From: Streptomyces marianii
GTDB lineage: Bacteria; Actinomycetota; Actinomycetes; Streptomycetales; Streptomycetaceae
Assembly: GCF_005795905.1 (NCBI RefSeq)
Contig: NZ_VAWE01000002.1
Location: 186,001-250,000, forward strand
Direction: 5' to 3'
Length of the DNA stretch: 64,000 bases
Shown here: positions 15,460-23,643 of the stretch, piece after piece
Numbering within the stretch: the first letter of the stretch is position 1
Layout of the letters: each line of letters opens with the position of its first letter
Program-made: the position numbers and the translations under genes
The notes under the pieces: model-generated
Database searches by the model: none
What the model saw: the letters and a program-made list of their open reading frames with translations, nothing else
What the model was told of the DNA's origin: nothing

Positions 15460-17531
15460 CGCTCTTCCTCCAGCCGGCGCAGCCGTTCCGCCTCGTCCGG
15501 CCGGATCACCTCGACGAGGTCCGCGGCCTGCCGGAAGCAGTCCCGGGCAGCGCTGTCACGCCCGCGCGCCCGGTGCGCGCGGCCGAGCATCTCGAGCGCG
15601 CGGGCCTGCCAGCGGGTGCTGCTCGCTGCGGCGAACACGGTGAGTGCCTTCTCCAGGTCGGTTACGCCGACGTCGAGATCACCGAGCAGGACCCGGGCGT
15701 GGCCCCGTAGGGCGAGCGCGCGAGCCGCGTCGTAGGAGTCATCGATGCCAGCGAGGACGCTGTGCGCGGCTGTGAACTGGTCGAGGGCCTCGGACTGCGC
15801 GCCGCGGCTGAGTGAGATCTCGCCGAGCAGGATCGTCGCCAGCGCTACGCCGCGCCGGTACCCGCAGGACTTCCACAGGGCCACGGCCTGGGTGAGGTAC
15901 GGCTCGGCCTGCTCGGGGCGGCCGCTCTCGTGGTGACAGGCGCCTATCCCGAGCAGCGCCTGGCCTTCGTCGCGCACGTCTCCTTCGGCCTGTGCGGCCT
16001 GCCGGGCTTCGCCGTACCAGGTGAGTGCCTCCTCCAGGCGACCGGCCGAGCTCAGGCCGATCGCCCCGGACAGCAGCATCTGCCGGACGGCAGCGGCGTT
16101 CCCGGTACGGCGCGCCGCGGCGAGTCCGTCCTCGTGCGTCTGGATCCACAGGGGGTAGGGGTGGCGGCGCAGGAACAGGGGCCAGAAGGCGTCGACGAGC
16201 ATCCAGGCCACGTCGTCGGCGTCGTTGGTGACTGCCGCCTCCAGCACGCCGAGGAGGTTGGACTCCTGCGCCTCCAGCCAGGCCATCGCGCCGGCTTCGT
16301 CGTGGAAGACGGGCGGGGCGTCGGCTTGGGCGGGCAGCTGGCTGCGCAGCGTGGCCTGAGCGGGAGTCAGCATGCGTTGGGCCTGGGTGGCGATCGCGAG
16401 CACCCACGTATACAGCCGCCCGACCTGCCGCCGCCGCTCCGCCGGATCGTCGTGCCGTTCGGCGAGCGTGAGGGCGTGCTCGTGTACGGCCGACGCCAGT
16501 CGGTAGCGCGGAGCAAGGCCGGCCACGGACGTGTCGGGGGTCAGCAGCTGCTCGTCGGCAAGGACACCCAGCAGCCGCTCGGCGTCGGCCCGCTCCAGAC
16601 GGCAGACGGCGCTCACCATGTCCGGATCGACGGCGGCGACCGGCAGCAGCGCGATGGACCGGTACACGTACTGCGCCATCTGCCCCAAGGAGTTGTAGGT
16701 CTCGGTCAGTCCAGCGGAGATGGCCATCCGTACGGGGTCCTCACTGCGGGGGTGGGCAAGGGCTGCGGCGGCCGCGGCGAGGGCGTGTTCGGGCCGGGAC
16801 TTCAGCCGGGCCCCGGCCAGGGCGAGCGGCAGCGGCAGGTGCGCGCACCGGGTCGCGAGCCGGGCGGCGGCCTCAGGCTCGGCTGCGATCCGCTCCTCGC
16901 CGATGAAGCGGGCCAGCAGGGTGATCGAGGAACTGGGGGCGAGCGGGCGCAGGGGCAGGTGTGCGGCGCCGTCCACCGCGAGCTCCCACAACGACCCGCG
17001 GCTGGTGACGACGGTCGTGCTGGAGGAACCCGCGGGCAGCAGTGGCGGGACCTGATCGGCTTCGACCACGTTGTCGAGCAGGATCGTGACCGGGCGGGCG
17101 GCCGTGACCGAACGCCACAGGGCGCTCAGCTCCTGCAGCCCGGCCGGCGGCCGGTCGATCCCGAAGGCGCGAAGCCACGGGCGCAGCACGTCCTCGGGCC
17201 GGGCCGGGCCGGCCCGGCCGCTCAGTTCGGCGTACAGCTCCGGCCGTGCGGCGTCGGTGGCGGAGGAGAGCCACCGCGTGGCGAGCGCCGTCTTGCCGAC
17301 CCCGACGAGTCCGGTGATCACCACCAGGCTGCTGCCGTCGCGACGTGCGGCGTCCAGGGCGTTGATTTCCGCCGCACGGTCCACGAAGTGCGGTGCGACC
17401 GGTGGCAGTTGGTGTGGCGTGGGCAGCGGTTGCGGGGCCGCGTGATGGTGGAGGTCGCCGTGGATGTCACGGGCCTGGACGACGAGGCCGGACAGCCGGG
17501 CATCCCCGCTGATCTCATTCGACGTCGTCAC
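15456..17531 (-). CDS. STAND/NB-ARC ATPase with TPR repeats (copy 2)
   Basis: 691 aa from GTG 17531. It has the same architecture as its neighbour: N-terminal VVQARDIHGDLHHH motif, Walker A GLVGVGKTAL, Walker B VTILLDNV, VVTSRGSLWEL, LPLPLALAG, then TPR-like repeats. It is divergent enough from copy 1 to be an old duplication. It starts inside the end of the small HTH gene (17-bp overlap), so HTH, STAND 2 and STAND 1 form one translational unit. It could be a regulatory switch for secondary metabolism or a defence-type STAND; sequence alone does not decide, and no obvious effector domain is fused. Confidence 0.8.
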   Translation of the reverse strand: MTTSNEISGDARLSGLVVQARDIHGDLHHHAAPQPLPTPHQLPPVAPHFVDRAAEINALDAARRDGSSLVVITGLVGVGKTALATRWLSSATDAARPELYAELSGRAGPARPEDVLRPWLRAFGIDRPPAGLQELSALWRSVTAARPVTILLDNVVEADQVPPLLPAGSSSTTVVTSRGSLWELAVDGAAHLPLRPLAPSSSITLLARFIGEERIAAEPEAAARLATRCAHLPLPLALAGARLKSRPEHALAAAAAALAHPRSEDPVRMAISAGLTETYNSLGQMAQYVYRSIALLPVAAVDPDMVSAVCRLERADAERLLGVLADEQLLTPDTSVAGLAPRYRLASAVHEHALTLAERHDDPAERRRQVGRLYTWVLAIATQAQRMLTPAQATLRSQLPAQADAPPVFHDEAGAMAWLEAQESNLLGVLEAAVTNDADDVAWMLVDAFWPLFLRRHPYPLWIQTHEDGLAAARRTGNAAAVRQMLLSGAIGLSSAGRLEEALTWYGEARQAAQAEGDVRDEGQALLGIGACHHESGRPEQAEPYLTQAVALWKSCGYRRGVALATILLGEISLSRGAQSEALDQFTAAHSVLAGIDDSYDAARALALRGHARVLLGDLDVGVTDLEKALTVFAAASSTRWQARALEMLGRAHRARGRDSAARDCFRQAADLVEVIRPDEAERLRRLEEER

Positions 17532-17799
17532 GGTGCTCCTCCAGCCCGGAGGGCCTCTGGTAGCCGCGGTTGCGCATGGTGACCTTGGCGTCGCTGAGGA
17601 TCCGGTGGATGTTGCCGTAAGACCTTCCCGTCTTCTCGCAGATGGCGCGGATGGCCATGGGCTCGGGTTCGACATAGAGCGAGACGACGTAGGCGCTGAA
17701 GGCTTTCGCGAGGTCGCCGGTGAGGCGCTGGCCGGGCTTGACCACCGGCGCCTGCTCTCTCGCTGCGGGTGATGGGGAGGAGTACGCGGCTGTTGGCAT
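17515..17799 (-). CDS. Small HTH DNA-binding protein
   Basis: 94 aa. The segment AIRAICEKTGRSYGNIHRIL is a compact helix-turn-helix of a type common in small Streptomyces proteins, followed by a basic tail (MRNRGYQRP). It is coupled by overlap to the STAND gene and is a plausible DNA-binding partner for it. The start GTG or ATG near 17799 cannot be settled; the HTH lies well inside. Confidence 0.7.
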   Translation of the reverse strand: MPTAAYSSPSPAAREQAPVVKPGQRLTGDLAKAFSAYVVSLYVEPEPMAIRAICEKTGRSYGNIHRILSDAKVTMRNRGYQRPSGLEEHRDDVE

Positions 17800-17811
17800 G
17801 ACGTGTCCTGT

Positions 17812-18315
17812 TCAGAGTCGGGTTTCGTCGAGGGCGAGGTCGAGGAAGCCGCCTGCTGCCCACAAGCGGCGAAGTTCCTGCTCGTACACGGAGTCGATGG
17901 GAGAGATGTCGACCTGCGAGGCGACGACCAGGCCATGGATGTCACGTCGGCGCAGCGCCGCGTAGGCCCGGGCCAGGGCGAAGCGGCTCACCGGGTCGCT
18001 CCTCCACGTGTCGTCGACGTAGGTCTCGGCGACCTCGAAGCCCGCCCGCCCGGCGCAGGCGAGCGCTACGGCGCGCCGCTCACCGGCGCTGCTGTTGTCC
18101 TTGACCAGGACATAGAGGCCGACCCGGGGCTGGCCCGGGACACCAGTGGTGAGCGAGCGCAGGATGCTCAGGCGTAGATCTCTCAGCTGGCGGGAGCGCT
18201 CCGCAGAGCCCGGTCGGCTCCCGCTCGCCGCAGCTCCGGAGGAGGCCGGTGCGGAGCGGCGGGCCAGGAGGGACTGCTTGTCGACGCTGGAGGTGACGTC
18301 CAGGATGAGGCTCAT
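17812..18315 (-). CDS. Degenerate resolvase/invertase-like protein
   Basis: 167 aa. The C-terminal ~110 residues follow the pattern of a serine-recombinase catalytic domain: a starting strand (VGLYVLVKDNSS), GFEVAETYVDDT, then IHGLVVASQVD and an ending VYEQELRRLWAAGGFLDLAL. The usual catalytic R-x-S pocket is not conserved and no C-terminal DNA-binding domain follows, so it is unlikely to be an active site-specific recombinase. Similar stand-alone proteins may have been reused as regulators. ATG overlaps the upstream gene's stop by 4 bases. Moderate confidence in the fold, low in any function. Confidence 0.55.
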   Translation of the reverse strand: MSLILDVTSSVDKQSLLARRSAPASSGAAASGSRPGSAERSRQLRDLRLSILRSLTTGVPGQPRVGLYVLVKDNSSAGERRAVALACAGRAGFEVAETYVDDTWRSDPVSRFALARAYAALRRRDIHGLVVASQVDISPIDSVYEQELRRLWAAGGFLDLALDETRL

Positions 18316-18611
18316 GCCGATTCACCTGCCGGGGTGTGAGCGTGCAGTACGGCTAGCGCTTCCGGGACTCGGACGGTCCCGTCGTTGCGGAAGCTGGTGC
18401 CCGGTCCCTCCATGCCGTACTGCCCAGGCCCGACAGGACGGAGGAGCACGGCGTACTCCGCCACGGCGAGCAGCGCCAGGTGGACGGTCGCCAGGAGCCG
18501 GCGGGAAATCTCGAGGAACCGCCCAACGCGGAGCAGCGGGGGCAAGGTCTTCACGAGCATCCCTTCGGAGCAGGGACACATGACACGGACGCGGTCTTCG
18601 CCTTCCTCCAT
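18312..18611 (-). CDS. Hypothetical protein in STAND operon
   Basis: 99 aa, not recognised. It starts with a CPC motif (MCPCSEG) and contains a hydrophobic helix (LATVHLALLAVAEYAVLL). The ATG at 18611 has no clear ribosome site; an internal ATG at the MCPCSEG position is an alternative. It is included because its stop overlaps the next gene's ATG in the ATGA pattern seen throughout this operon. Confidence 0.45.
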   Translation of the reverse strand: MEEGEDRVRVMCPCSEGMLVKTLPPLLRVGRFLEISRRLLATVHLALLAVAEYAVLLRPVGPGQYGMEGPGTSFRNDGTVRVPEALAVLHAHTPAGESA

Positions 18612-18642
18612 AGGCCGTCCGGCGTGGGCGGGGGCAGATGAG

Positions 18643-19266
18643 TCACCGCGCCTCCCGGTCGGACATGGACCAGAGAAGGCCCGTGCGGGCGGCGTAGGCG
18701 ACTGCCTCGGCTCGCTGGTGCACGCTCAGCCGGACGAAGATGTTCTTGAGCGTGGACCGGATTTGCTCGGGGGTTCGGGCGAGCCGCCGCGCGATGCCCG
18801 TACGCGTCAGCCCCTCGGCCACGAGGACCAGGACGTCGACCTCCGAGGGCTTCAAGAGGATGCCGGGCTGCCCGAGCGTTTGCTGACGCGTCGGCTCGGC
18901 CGCGGCAGCCCGAATACAGCTGCCCAGTCCAGCCGGGAGACGGTGCCCGCCTTCGGCGGCCAGGGCCTTCACGCGCTGGAGGAGGTCGGGGTTGTCGTAT
19001 AGCTCGGCGGTGCGCACCACCGCTGCCACGCCGTACGGCGCGACAGCGACGATGTCGTGGGCGCCGACGAGGTCTGCCACCAGCACGACCGCGACATCGG
19101 GATGCCGCTCGTAGTGGGACGTCAGAGCGTCATGGCAGGCGCGGTCGACGCGGTCCGCGGTCACAACCACGACGTCCCTGGGGGCCACGGCGCTGCCGCT
19201 GACGGGATCCGTGGCGGAAGCGCCGACCCCGGGAGGCACGCCCTCAGCAACGGCGCTCCGACTCAT
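18643..19266 (-). CDS. LuxR-type response-regulator-like protein
   Basis: 207 aa from ATG 19266. The N-terminal ~110 residues resemble a receiver domain in secondary-structure pattern (DVVVVTADRVDRAC, VAVVLVADLVG) but lack the phospho-acceptor Asp and Lys set, so it is probably not phosphorylated. The C-terminal ~65 residues are a clear LuxR/GerE HTH (LKPSEVDVLVLVAEGLTRTGIARRL ... IRSTLKNIFVRLSV). It behaves like an atypical response regulator with a degenerate sensor part. Its ATG overlaps the upstream gene's TGA. Confidence 0.78.
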   Translation of the reverse strand: MSRSAVAEGVPPGVGASATDPVSGSAVAPRDVVVVTADRVDRACHDALTSHYERHPDVAVVLVADLVGAHDIVAVAPYGVAAVVRTAELYDNPDLLQRVKALAAEGGHRLPAGLGSCIRAAAAEPTRQQTLGQPGILLKPSEVDVLVLVAEGLTRTGIARRLARTPEQIRSTLKNIFVRLSVHQRAEAVAYAARTGLLWSMSDREAR

Positions 19267-19760
19267 CGGGGCTCTCCCCCGAGTGCAGGGAACGGCGCCC
19301 GGTCGTCGCAGATCTCCTGGAAGGTGACCGTGCGGCCCGGGGAGCGATAGGCCGCCGCGACCTTCTTCGCGAACTTCTCCCGCGCGGCGTCGGTGAGCTT
19401 CTTGCCTGTCTCGATGAAGGGCAGATGGAGGCGTACGGGGTGAGGTGCCGACTCCGGGCTCCGTGCCGTCACGGCGGCCGCGGGCGTTCTGGGTGAGGTC
19501 ACAACGTCTTCCTCGCGCGCGAGGGCGAGTCCGGCGCCCAGGGTTCGGATCTGTTCGAGCATCGCCTTGTACTCCCTGTCGTCGTTGATGTCGACCCGGA
19601 AGTCGGCGAGGATGCCGTGGATCTCCCGGCACCGGGCTGGGGCGAGCAGCCGGGCGAGTTGGGGTTGTGTGACCGGATCAGTCGGCCCCGTGAGGTTGAA
19701 GGTGCGGACCGGCCAGGGAGGGCGCCGTGGTCGCAAGAGACCGCCGGACGCTAGCGGCAC
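19263..19760 (-). CDS. Hypothetical protein upstream of LuxR gene
   Basis: 165 aa from a GTG start, CGGAG about ten bases upstream. I see no known domain. The N-terminal third is helical (REYKAMLEQIRTLGAGLALAREED), the middle is a Pro/Ala/Ser linker, and the C-terminal part reads KLTDAAREKFAKKVAAAYRSPGRTVTFQEICDD, which could be a small interaction domain. It overlaps the LuxR-type gene by 4 bases and is probably its functional partner. Confidence 0.5.
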   Translation of the reverse strand: MPLASGGLLRPRRPPWPVRTFNLTGPTDPVTQPQLARLLAPARCREIHGILADFRVDINDDREYKAMLEQIRTLGAGLALAREEDVVTSPRTPAAAVTARSPESAPHPVRLHLPFIETGKKLTDAAREKFAKKVAAAYRSPGRTVTFQEICDDRAPFPALGGEPR

Positions 19761-19832
19761 TGGTCGCTGACTCCGAGGCTGCCGTGGAAGAAGTCACGGC
19801 TGGAACGAGAGTCATTCCGTTTCTGACGGACG

Positions 19833-20927
19833 CTATGGCACTGCCTTCGCTGAGGCGGCATGCTGGGCGAGTTCGGCGTGCAGAGTCGAATACGCGCGCT
19901 CAGCGAGGGCGTAGTCGTCGTCACTCACCTCGGCATTGAGGCCCTCGAAGTTCTTGTTCACTTGTTCTGGGCTGGAGGCCCCGGCCAGCACGATGGAGTC
20001 AGGGCAGCGCCTGAGGCAGTAGTGCAGGGCAATCCGCGCGAGAGCCTGCGGGTCCCTCCCGAAGCGACTGCGGAGCGCCTCCAGGCCGCGGTCGATGATC
20101 TCGAGGTCCGCAGGGGTGTACCGGGTGCGAATGTCGCCGGGGGAGAAGGCCGCGTCGGGACTGTACTTCCCGGTGAGCAGTCCGTGCAGGAGTGGTTCGT
20201 GGATCATGGTGGCGGCACCGTGTCGGCGCGCGAAGGAGAAGACGCTCTCCCCACTATGAGCTTCGGCCGCGGCAGCGTGATCGGTCTGCGGTTCGAGCGG
20301 ATTGACTGCGGTGCTGAGGACCTGAGGGTTGAGCTGCTCGAAGAGGAAGTCGTAGCGCGGCTGGCTTCCCCAGTGGCCGGTGCTCGGGTCGGCAGCGGCT
20401 GGACTTGCTGGCAAGATGCCCGGCACGCGCATGCCGATCGCGGCGACGTCGCCGGAGTCGCGCAGGGCCTGCAGGGTGTCCCGCGCTTCATCGAGGTAGC
20501 GGTCGCCCGGACCGAAGTCGGCGTGGGCGAGGACCAGCACGTCGAGGTGCTTCACACCCAGGTTTTCCTGGGTCTGTTCCACCTGACGGAAGAGGTTGAG
20601 GGAGCTATAGGCGTGCTGGCCGGTCCCCTTGTACGTGCCGACCGTGCATGTGATGCGCACGCTCGTGCGCGGCACTTGGGCGAGCATCCTGCCCAGCAGC
20701 CTCTGGGAGTGGCCGAGCCCGTAGACGTCCGAGGTGTCGTACACGGTCGCCCCCAGGGCGTGCGCGCGGAGCAGGGCGTCGACCGCGCTGCTGTCGGCCA
20801 CATGGGCCCATCCGACCGGACGGCCCTCGTTGGTCGCCGGACCACCGATGGGCCGGCAGCCGACCCCCAGGGGATGTTCGTCCCTTCCGGCAATCAGGCG
20901 CCGGGGGGAGAGGTATGAAGCGGTCAC
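19833..20927 (-). CDS. Aldo/keto reductase
   Basis: 364 aa. It follows the AKR (beta/alpha)8 pattern: YDTSDVYG near residue 62 (catalytic Asp/Tyr region), a lysine candidate in TVGTYKG, His in VLVLAHAD, and the C-terminal cofactor segment DSIVLAGASSPEQV. AKRs reduce carbonyls with NADPH; the substrate cannot be assigned. It is the first gene of the minus-strand regulatory block, 72 bases ahead of the next. The Y and K positions should be checked by alignment, since the K motif is less standard. Confidence 0.82.
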   Translation of the reverse strand: MTASYLSPRRLIAGRDEHPLGVGCRPIGGPATNEGRPVGWAHVADSSAVDALLRAHALGATVYDTSDVYGLGHSQRLLGRMLAQVPRTSVRITCTVGTYKGTGQHAYSSLNLFRQVEQTQENLGVKHLDVLVLAHADFGPGDRYLDEARDTLQALRDSGDVAAIGMRVPGILPASPAAADPSTGHWGSQPRYDFLFEQLNPQVLSTAVNPLEPQTDHAAAAEAHSGESVFSFARRHGAATMIHEPLLHGLLTGKYSPDAAFSPGDIRTRYTPADLEIIDRGLEALRSRFGRDPQALARIALHYCLRRCPDSIVLAGASSPEQVNKNFEGLNAEVSDDDYALAERAYSTLHAELAQHAASAKAVP

Positions 20928-21083
20928 GAAGGCTCGCTCTCTTCGCGGGGATCAGGGCGCCGCTTCGGCCCGCTGAGGCGGGCGCGGGCGCGTCGGCGCG
21001 AAAGAAGTTGGTGGGCGGCGGCGGTGCTGCCAGCCAGCCGCCACTCACCGTGGCATTCGTCCGGTACCCGCGTCCAGGAGACC

Positions 21084-21215
21084 GGTGTGTCACCCCGGTG
21101 GTCACTTTTCCAGCGGCCAGCCCTCAACGACCTCAAGATTTGTAAGGGTTGTGCCGTTTTCGCCGTCCAGGTTGACGGGGCGGGACAGGAAAAGTGACCA
21201 CCGAGGTGACACACC
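21084..21215. mobile_element. 132-bp element bounded by 28-bp inverted repeats
   Basis: 21084-21111 (starting GGTGTGTCACC and ending TCACTTTTCC) and 21188-21215 are inverted copies of 28 bases with one mismatch. The interior of 76 bases has no coding capacity. TGTGTC outer ends fit terminal repeats of IS-type transposons such as IS481 or IS21 relatives, so this is most likely a MITE or an internally deleted IS. I see no target duplication directly at the ends. TCCAGGAG occurs on both sides, but 3 and 17 bases away. Confidence 0.6.
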
Positions 21216-21371
21216 CGCACCCTGGCGAACCCTCCAGGAGCGCGGCAGGGTGTTGATCAGTTCCGAACTGGCCCCTCGGGGTCCGGTCTTGGTTCTGACA
21301 ACGGCTGCACCACCCCTCACGTCCCTCAGGCGAGGGTCCGGGAGCACTCGACCACTCGCCTGTCACCATCC

Positions 21372-21442
21372 GCCGCTTCCCCGGATGCCGGGCATCCCCC
21401 AGGGTGACCCTGACATCACCCAACGGTGTCCGGGGAAGCGGC
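21372..21442 (+). promoter_or_regulatory. Branched inverted-repeat leader before conservon
   Basis: A perfect 14-bp inverted repeat (21372-21385 with 21429-21442) encloses two further palindromes, GGATGCCGGGCATCC (21383-21397, sharing 3 bases with the outer arm) and CAGGGTGACCCTG (21400-21412). It ends 22 bases before the GTG of cvnA. Drawn as RNA it would be a multi-branched fold just ahead of the ribosome site; as DNA it could bind a dimeric regulator. Confidence 0.5.
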
Positions 21443-21464
21443 CTCGATACCCGAGGACCTGACC

Positions 21465-22778
21465 GTGACTGCGATACACGAAGTGGCCATCGCGGCCTTG
21501 AGCGCCACAACCGCCGGCGCCGTCACCGCCGCGGCGCTCGTGGCACGATCACGCCGGACGCTCTCTCGCAGTCACGCCCAGACCCGAGCGAGCGCTGCGG
21601 CCGAGGAACAGCGGAAGATCGAGGCGCTGCAGCAGCTCGTGAACGTGCGGTTGCCCAGCCAGGCTCTGCATCTGCGCAGCGCCCACTACCCCGTTCCCGG
21701 CCTGACGGACGCCGGCCTCTCCGGCACCGAGTTCGCGGCCCTCCTCGACTCCCTCCAGGAGCTGTTCGCGAAGGCGGTTCTCGAAGAGCGGCAGCGTGTG
21801 GATGCGGCCGCCCGCGCCGCACTGCGCGGCGCCTGCATGGAGATCCAGGCGAAGTCGTACCAGCTGCAGACCGATCTCGACACGCTGCAGCAGACGTGCG
21901 AGGACGACGAGACCCTCCAGAACTACTTCCGTCTCGACCACCTCAACGAGCAGCTGGTACGCCTGGTGCAGAAGGCGGCGATCGTCACCGGCTCCTGGCC
22001 CGGACTCGTCCGCCCGGACACTCATCTGCCCGACATCGTCGCCGGGGCGACTTCCCGCCTGCACGGCTTCGAGCGCATCAGCGTCCACTCCAAGCTGCGC
22101 ACCGACACCGTCGGCGTTGTCGGACGTGCTGCGGAGCCGATCGCGGTGGCTTGCACGGAGCTGCTGGCGAACGCCTTGGAGTCGTCACGGGCGGACCTCT
22201 CGGTGGAGGTCACCCTCCTGCAGACCGACAACGGCGCGGTGTGCATCCAGATCGACGACGCCGGCAAGGGCATGACCACCGAGGAAGCCAGTCGCGCGGC
22301 ACGGCTGCTCGCCGGCAGGCAGCAGGTTCTGCTGACCGAGCTCGGCGATCCTCCCGCCCTCGGCTTCGCGGCCATCGGCCAGCTGGTCGCCGACCACGGA
22401 TTCCAGGTCACCGTCGATCAGGCGTCCCCCTACTCGGGGGTCCGCGCGATCATCACCATCCCCCCGGCTCTGGTCACTTCGATCGACCCTCACACGGCCC
22501 CCCTCTCCGCCATGTCCCCCATACCGGCCCCCGCCCCTCGCGCACCACGCAGAGCGATCACCTCCGACGATCCCGGGTCCGCCAGTTCGGACAGCGGGGT
22601 TTTGCCCCAGCGGCACCGCCGCGGCCGCAGGGTGCCCGGTTTGGAGGAGCGCGCCGTACCCGGAGGTCATCCGCCCGAGCCGGAGCAGGCCCGCGACACC
22701 TGGGACGCGTTCGAACAGGGGATAGCCGCCGGACGAGCCGCAACCCCTTCTGACATCCGAAACGAGGACCGAACATGA
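21465..22778 (+). CDS. cvnA: Conservon sensor-kinase-like protein CvnA
   Basis: 437 aa from GTG 21465, chosen because GAGG lies nine bases upstream and because an earlier in-frame GTG (21426) falls inside the 14-bp repeat. It has an N-terminal membrane helix (VAIAALSATTAGAVTAAALVA), a coiled middle region, and a HATPase-type domain with the N-box asparagine (ELLANALESSRADL) and IDDAGKGM. There is no obvious phosphorylatable His. The C-terminus is a Pro/Arg-rich tail. CvnA proteins are the membrane sensor part of conservons, which work like eukaryotic G-protein-coupled complexes with CvnB, C and D. Overlaps cvnB by 4 bases. Confidence 0.88.
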   Translation: MTAIHEVAIAALSATTAGAVTAAALVARSRRTLSRSHAQTRASAAAEEQRKIEALQQLVNVRLPSQALHLRSAHYPVPGLTDAGLSGTEFAALLDSLQELFAKAVLEERQRVDAAARAALRGACMEIQAKSYQLQTDLDTLQQTCEDDETLQNYFRLDHLNEQLVRLVQKAAIVTGSWPGLVRPDTHLPDIVAGATSRLHGFERISVHSKLRTDTVGVVGRAAEPIAVACTELLANALESSRADLSVEVTLLQTDNGAVCIQIDDAGKGMTTEEASRAARLLAGRQQVLLTELGDPPALGFAAIGQLVADHGFQVTVDQASPYSGVRAIITIPPALVTSIDPHTAPLSAMSPIPAPAPRAPRRAITSDDPGSASSDSGVLPQRHRRGRRVPGLEERAVPGGHPPEPEQARDTWDAFEQGIAAGRAATPSDIRNEDRT

Positions 22779-23266
22779 GCAGCTCCACCCTCGGTGCGCA
22801 GATCGCCGATCCGTCCTGGGTCCTGGACCCGATCACCACGATCAGCGGTGTCCACATCGCACTGATCATCTCCTCTGACGGAATCGTCGTGGGGGTGTCC
22901 GAAGGCACCACCAAGGGCACGGCCGACCGGGCCAGCAGGGACACGGTCGACCGGGTCTCCGCAGCGATCTCGTCCCTCCACGGAGCGAGCCGTGCTGCGG
23001 CAGTGGAGGCCCTCGGCGCTCACGAGAAGACGCCCATCTCCACCATCACCGTGCAGCTGGACGTCGACCCCACGTCGCAGGACGGCGTGAGCGCCGGCAC
23101 CCTCATGGTCATGCCCGTGGGCGGAGGGACGAACGCCTACCTGGCCGCCGCGTTCGGCCCGGCGACGCCGATGGGCATCATCGCGCAGACCATGGCCAAG
23201 CAGGCGAAGAACCTCGGTGAGCAGCTCATGGCCGTGTCCTCGCGAAACGACGGCCCCGCCTCATGA
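22775..23266 (+). CDS. cvnB: Roadblock/LC7-domain protein CvnB
   Basis: 163 aa. It has the roadblock/LC7 pattern: ITTISGVHIALIISSDGIVVG, central helix RVSAAISSLHGASRAAAVEAL, then strands (GTLMVMPVGGGTNAYLAAAF) and a C-terminal helix. Roadblock proteins regulate small GTPases; in conservons CvnB is thought to modulate CvnD. ATGA overlaps on both sides show strict translational coupling with cvnA and cvnC. Confidence 0.9.
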   Translation: MSSSTLGAQIADPSWVLDPITTISGVHIALIISSDGIVVGVSEGTTKGTADRASRDTVDRVSAAISSLHGASRAAAVEALGAHEKTPISTITVQLDVDPTSQDGVSAGTLMVMPVGGGTNAYLAAAFGPATPMGIIAQTMAKQAKNLGEQLMAVSSRNDGPAS

Positions 23267-23643
23267 GCCAAGGCCAGGGACGCAGGCTCGTCCCGAGCTA
23301 CCTGGCCCCCGGAGGCAGCAGCGCCCCCACCCGCAACTCACTGCAGGCGCTGACCGTGCTTATCGCCACCGGCCTGCCGGCCAAGTCCCACCACACCCCG
23401 GCACAGCAGCGGCTGCTGGACCTGATCGCCAGGGGGGCGCTGACCGTCGCGGAATCCGCTGGCTATCTGCGACTGCCGATGGGGGTCTGCAAGATGCTCG
23501 CCTCCCAGCTCGTCGACGACGGCTGCCTGATGGCACGAACGCCTCTCTCCGGGATTCCCGACGGCATTCGGACACCCGGGGCCGGGCGGCCCCCCATGTC
23601 TCTCCTGGAAAGGGTCCGCGATGGTCTCCTCACCGCCCTCTAG
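23263..23643 (+). CDS. cvnC: DUF742 protein CvnC
   Basis: 126 aa. It matches DUF742 by eye: an N-terminal RLVPSYLAPGG, then a winged-helix-like region (QQRLLDLIARGALTVAESAGYLRLPMGVCKMLASQLVDDGCLM). This is the third conserved conservon component. Its end overlaps cvnD by about 23 bases, as expected for a tightly coupled operon. Confidence 0.88.
   Translation: MSQGQGRRLVPSYLAPGGSSAPTRNSLQALTVLIATGLPAKSHHTPAQQRLLDLIARGALTVAESAGYLRLPMGVCKMLASQLVDDGCLMARTPLSGIPDGIRTPGAGRPPMSLLERVRDGLLTAL

Larger units (their letters stand above)
20928..21464. other. Gene-free divergent region
   Basis: 537 bases between the aldo/keto reductase and the conservon, with no convincing coding frame. It holds the 132-bp inverted-repeat remnant (21084-21215) and the folded leader (21372-21442), listed separately, and presumably both divergent promoters, which I could not place. 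Confidence 0.6.

Noticed and set aside
17812..18315. Active site-specific recombinase with attachment sites
   Set aside because: The catalytic pocket is not conserved, no DNA-binding tail exists, and I see no att-like repeats nearby.
21073..21240. TCCAGGAG copies as a target-site duplication of the 132-bp element
   Set aside because: They lie 3 and 17 bases from the repeat ends rather than immediately flanking them.
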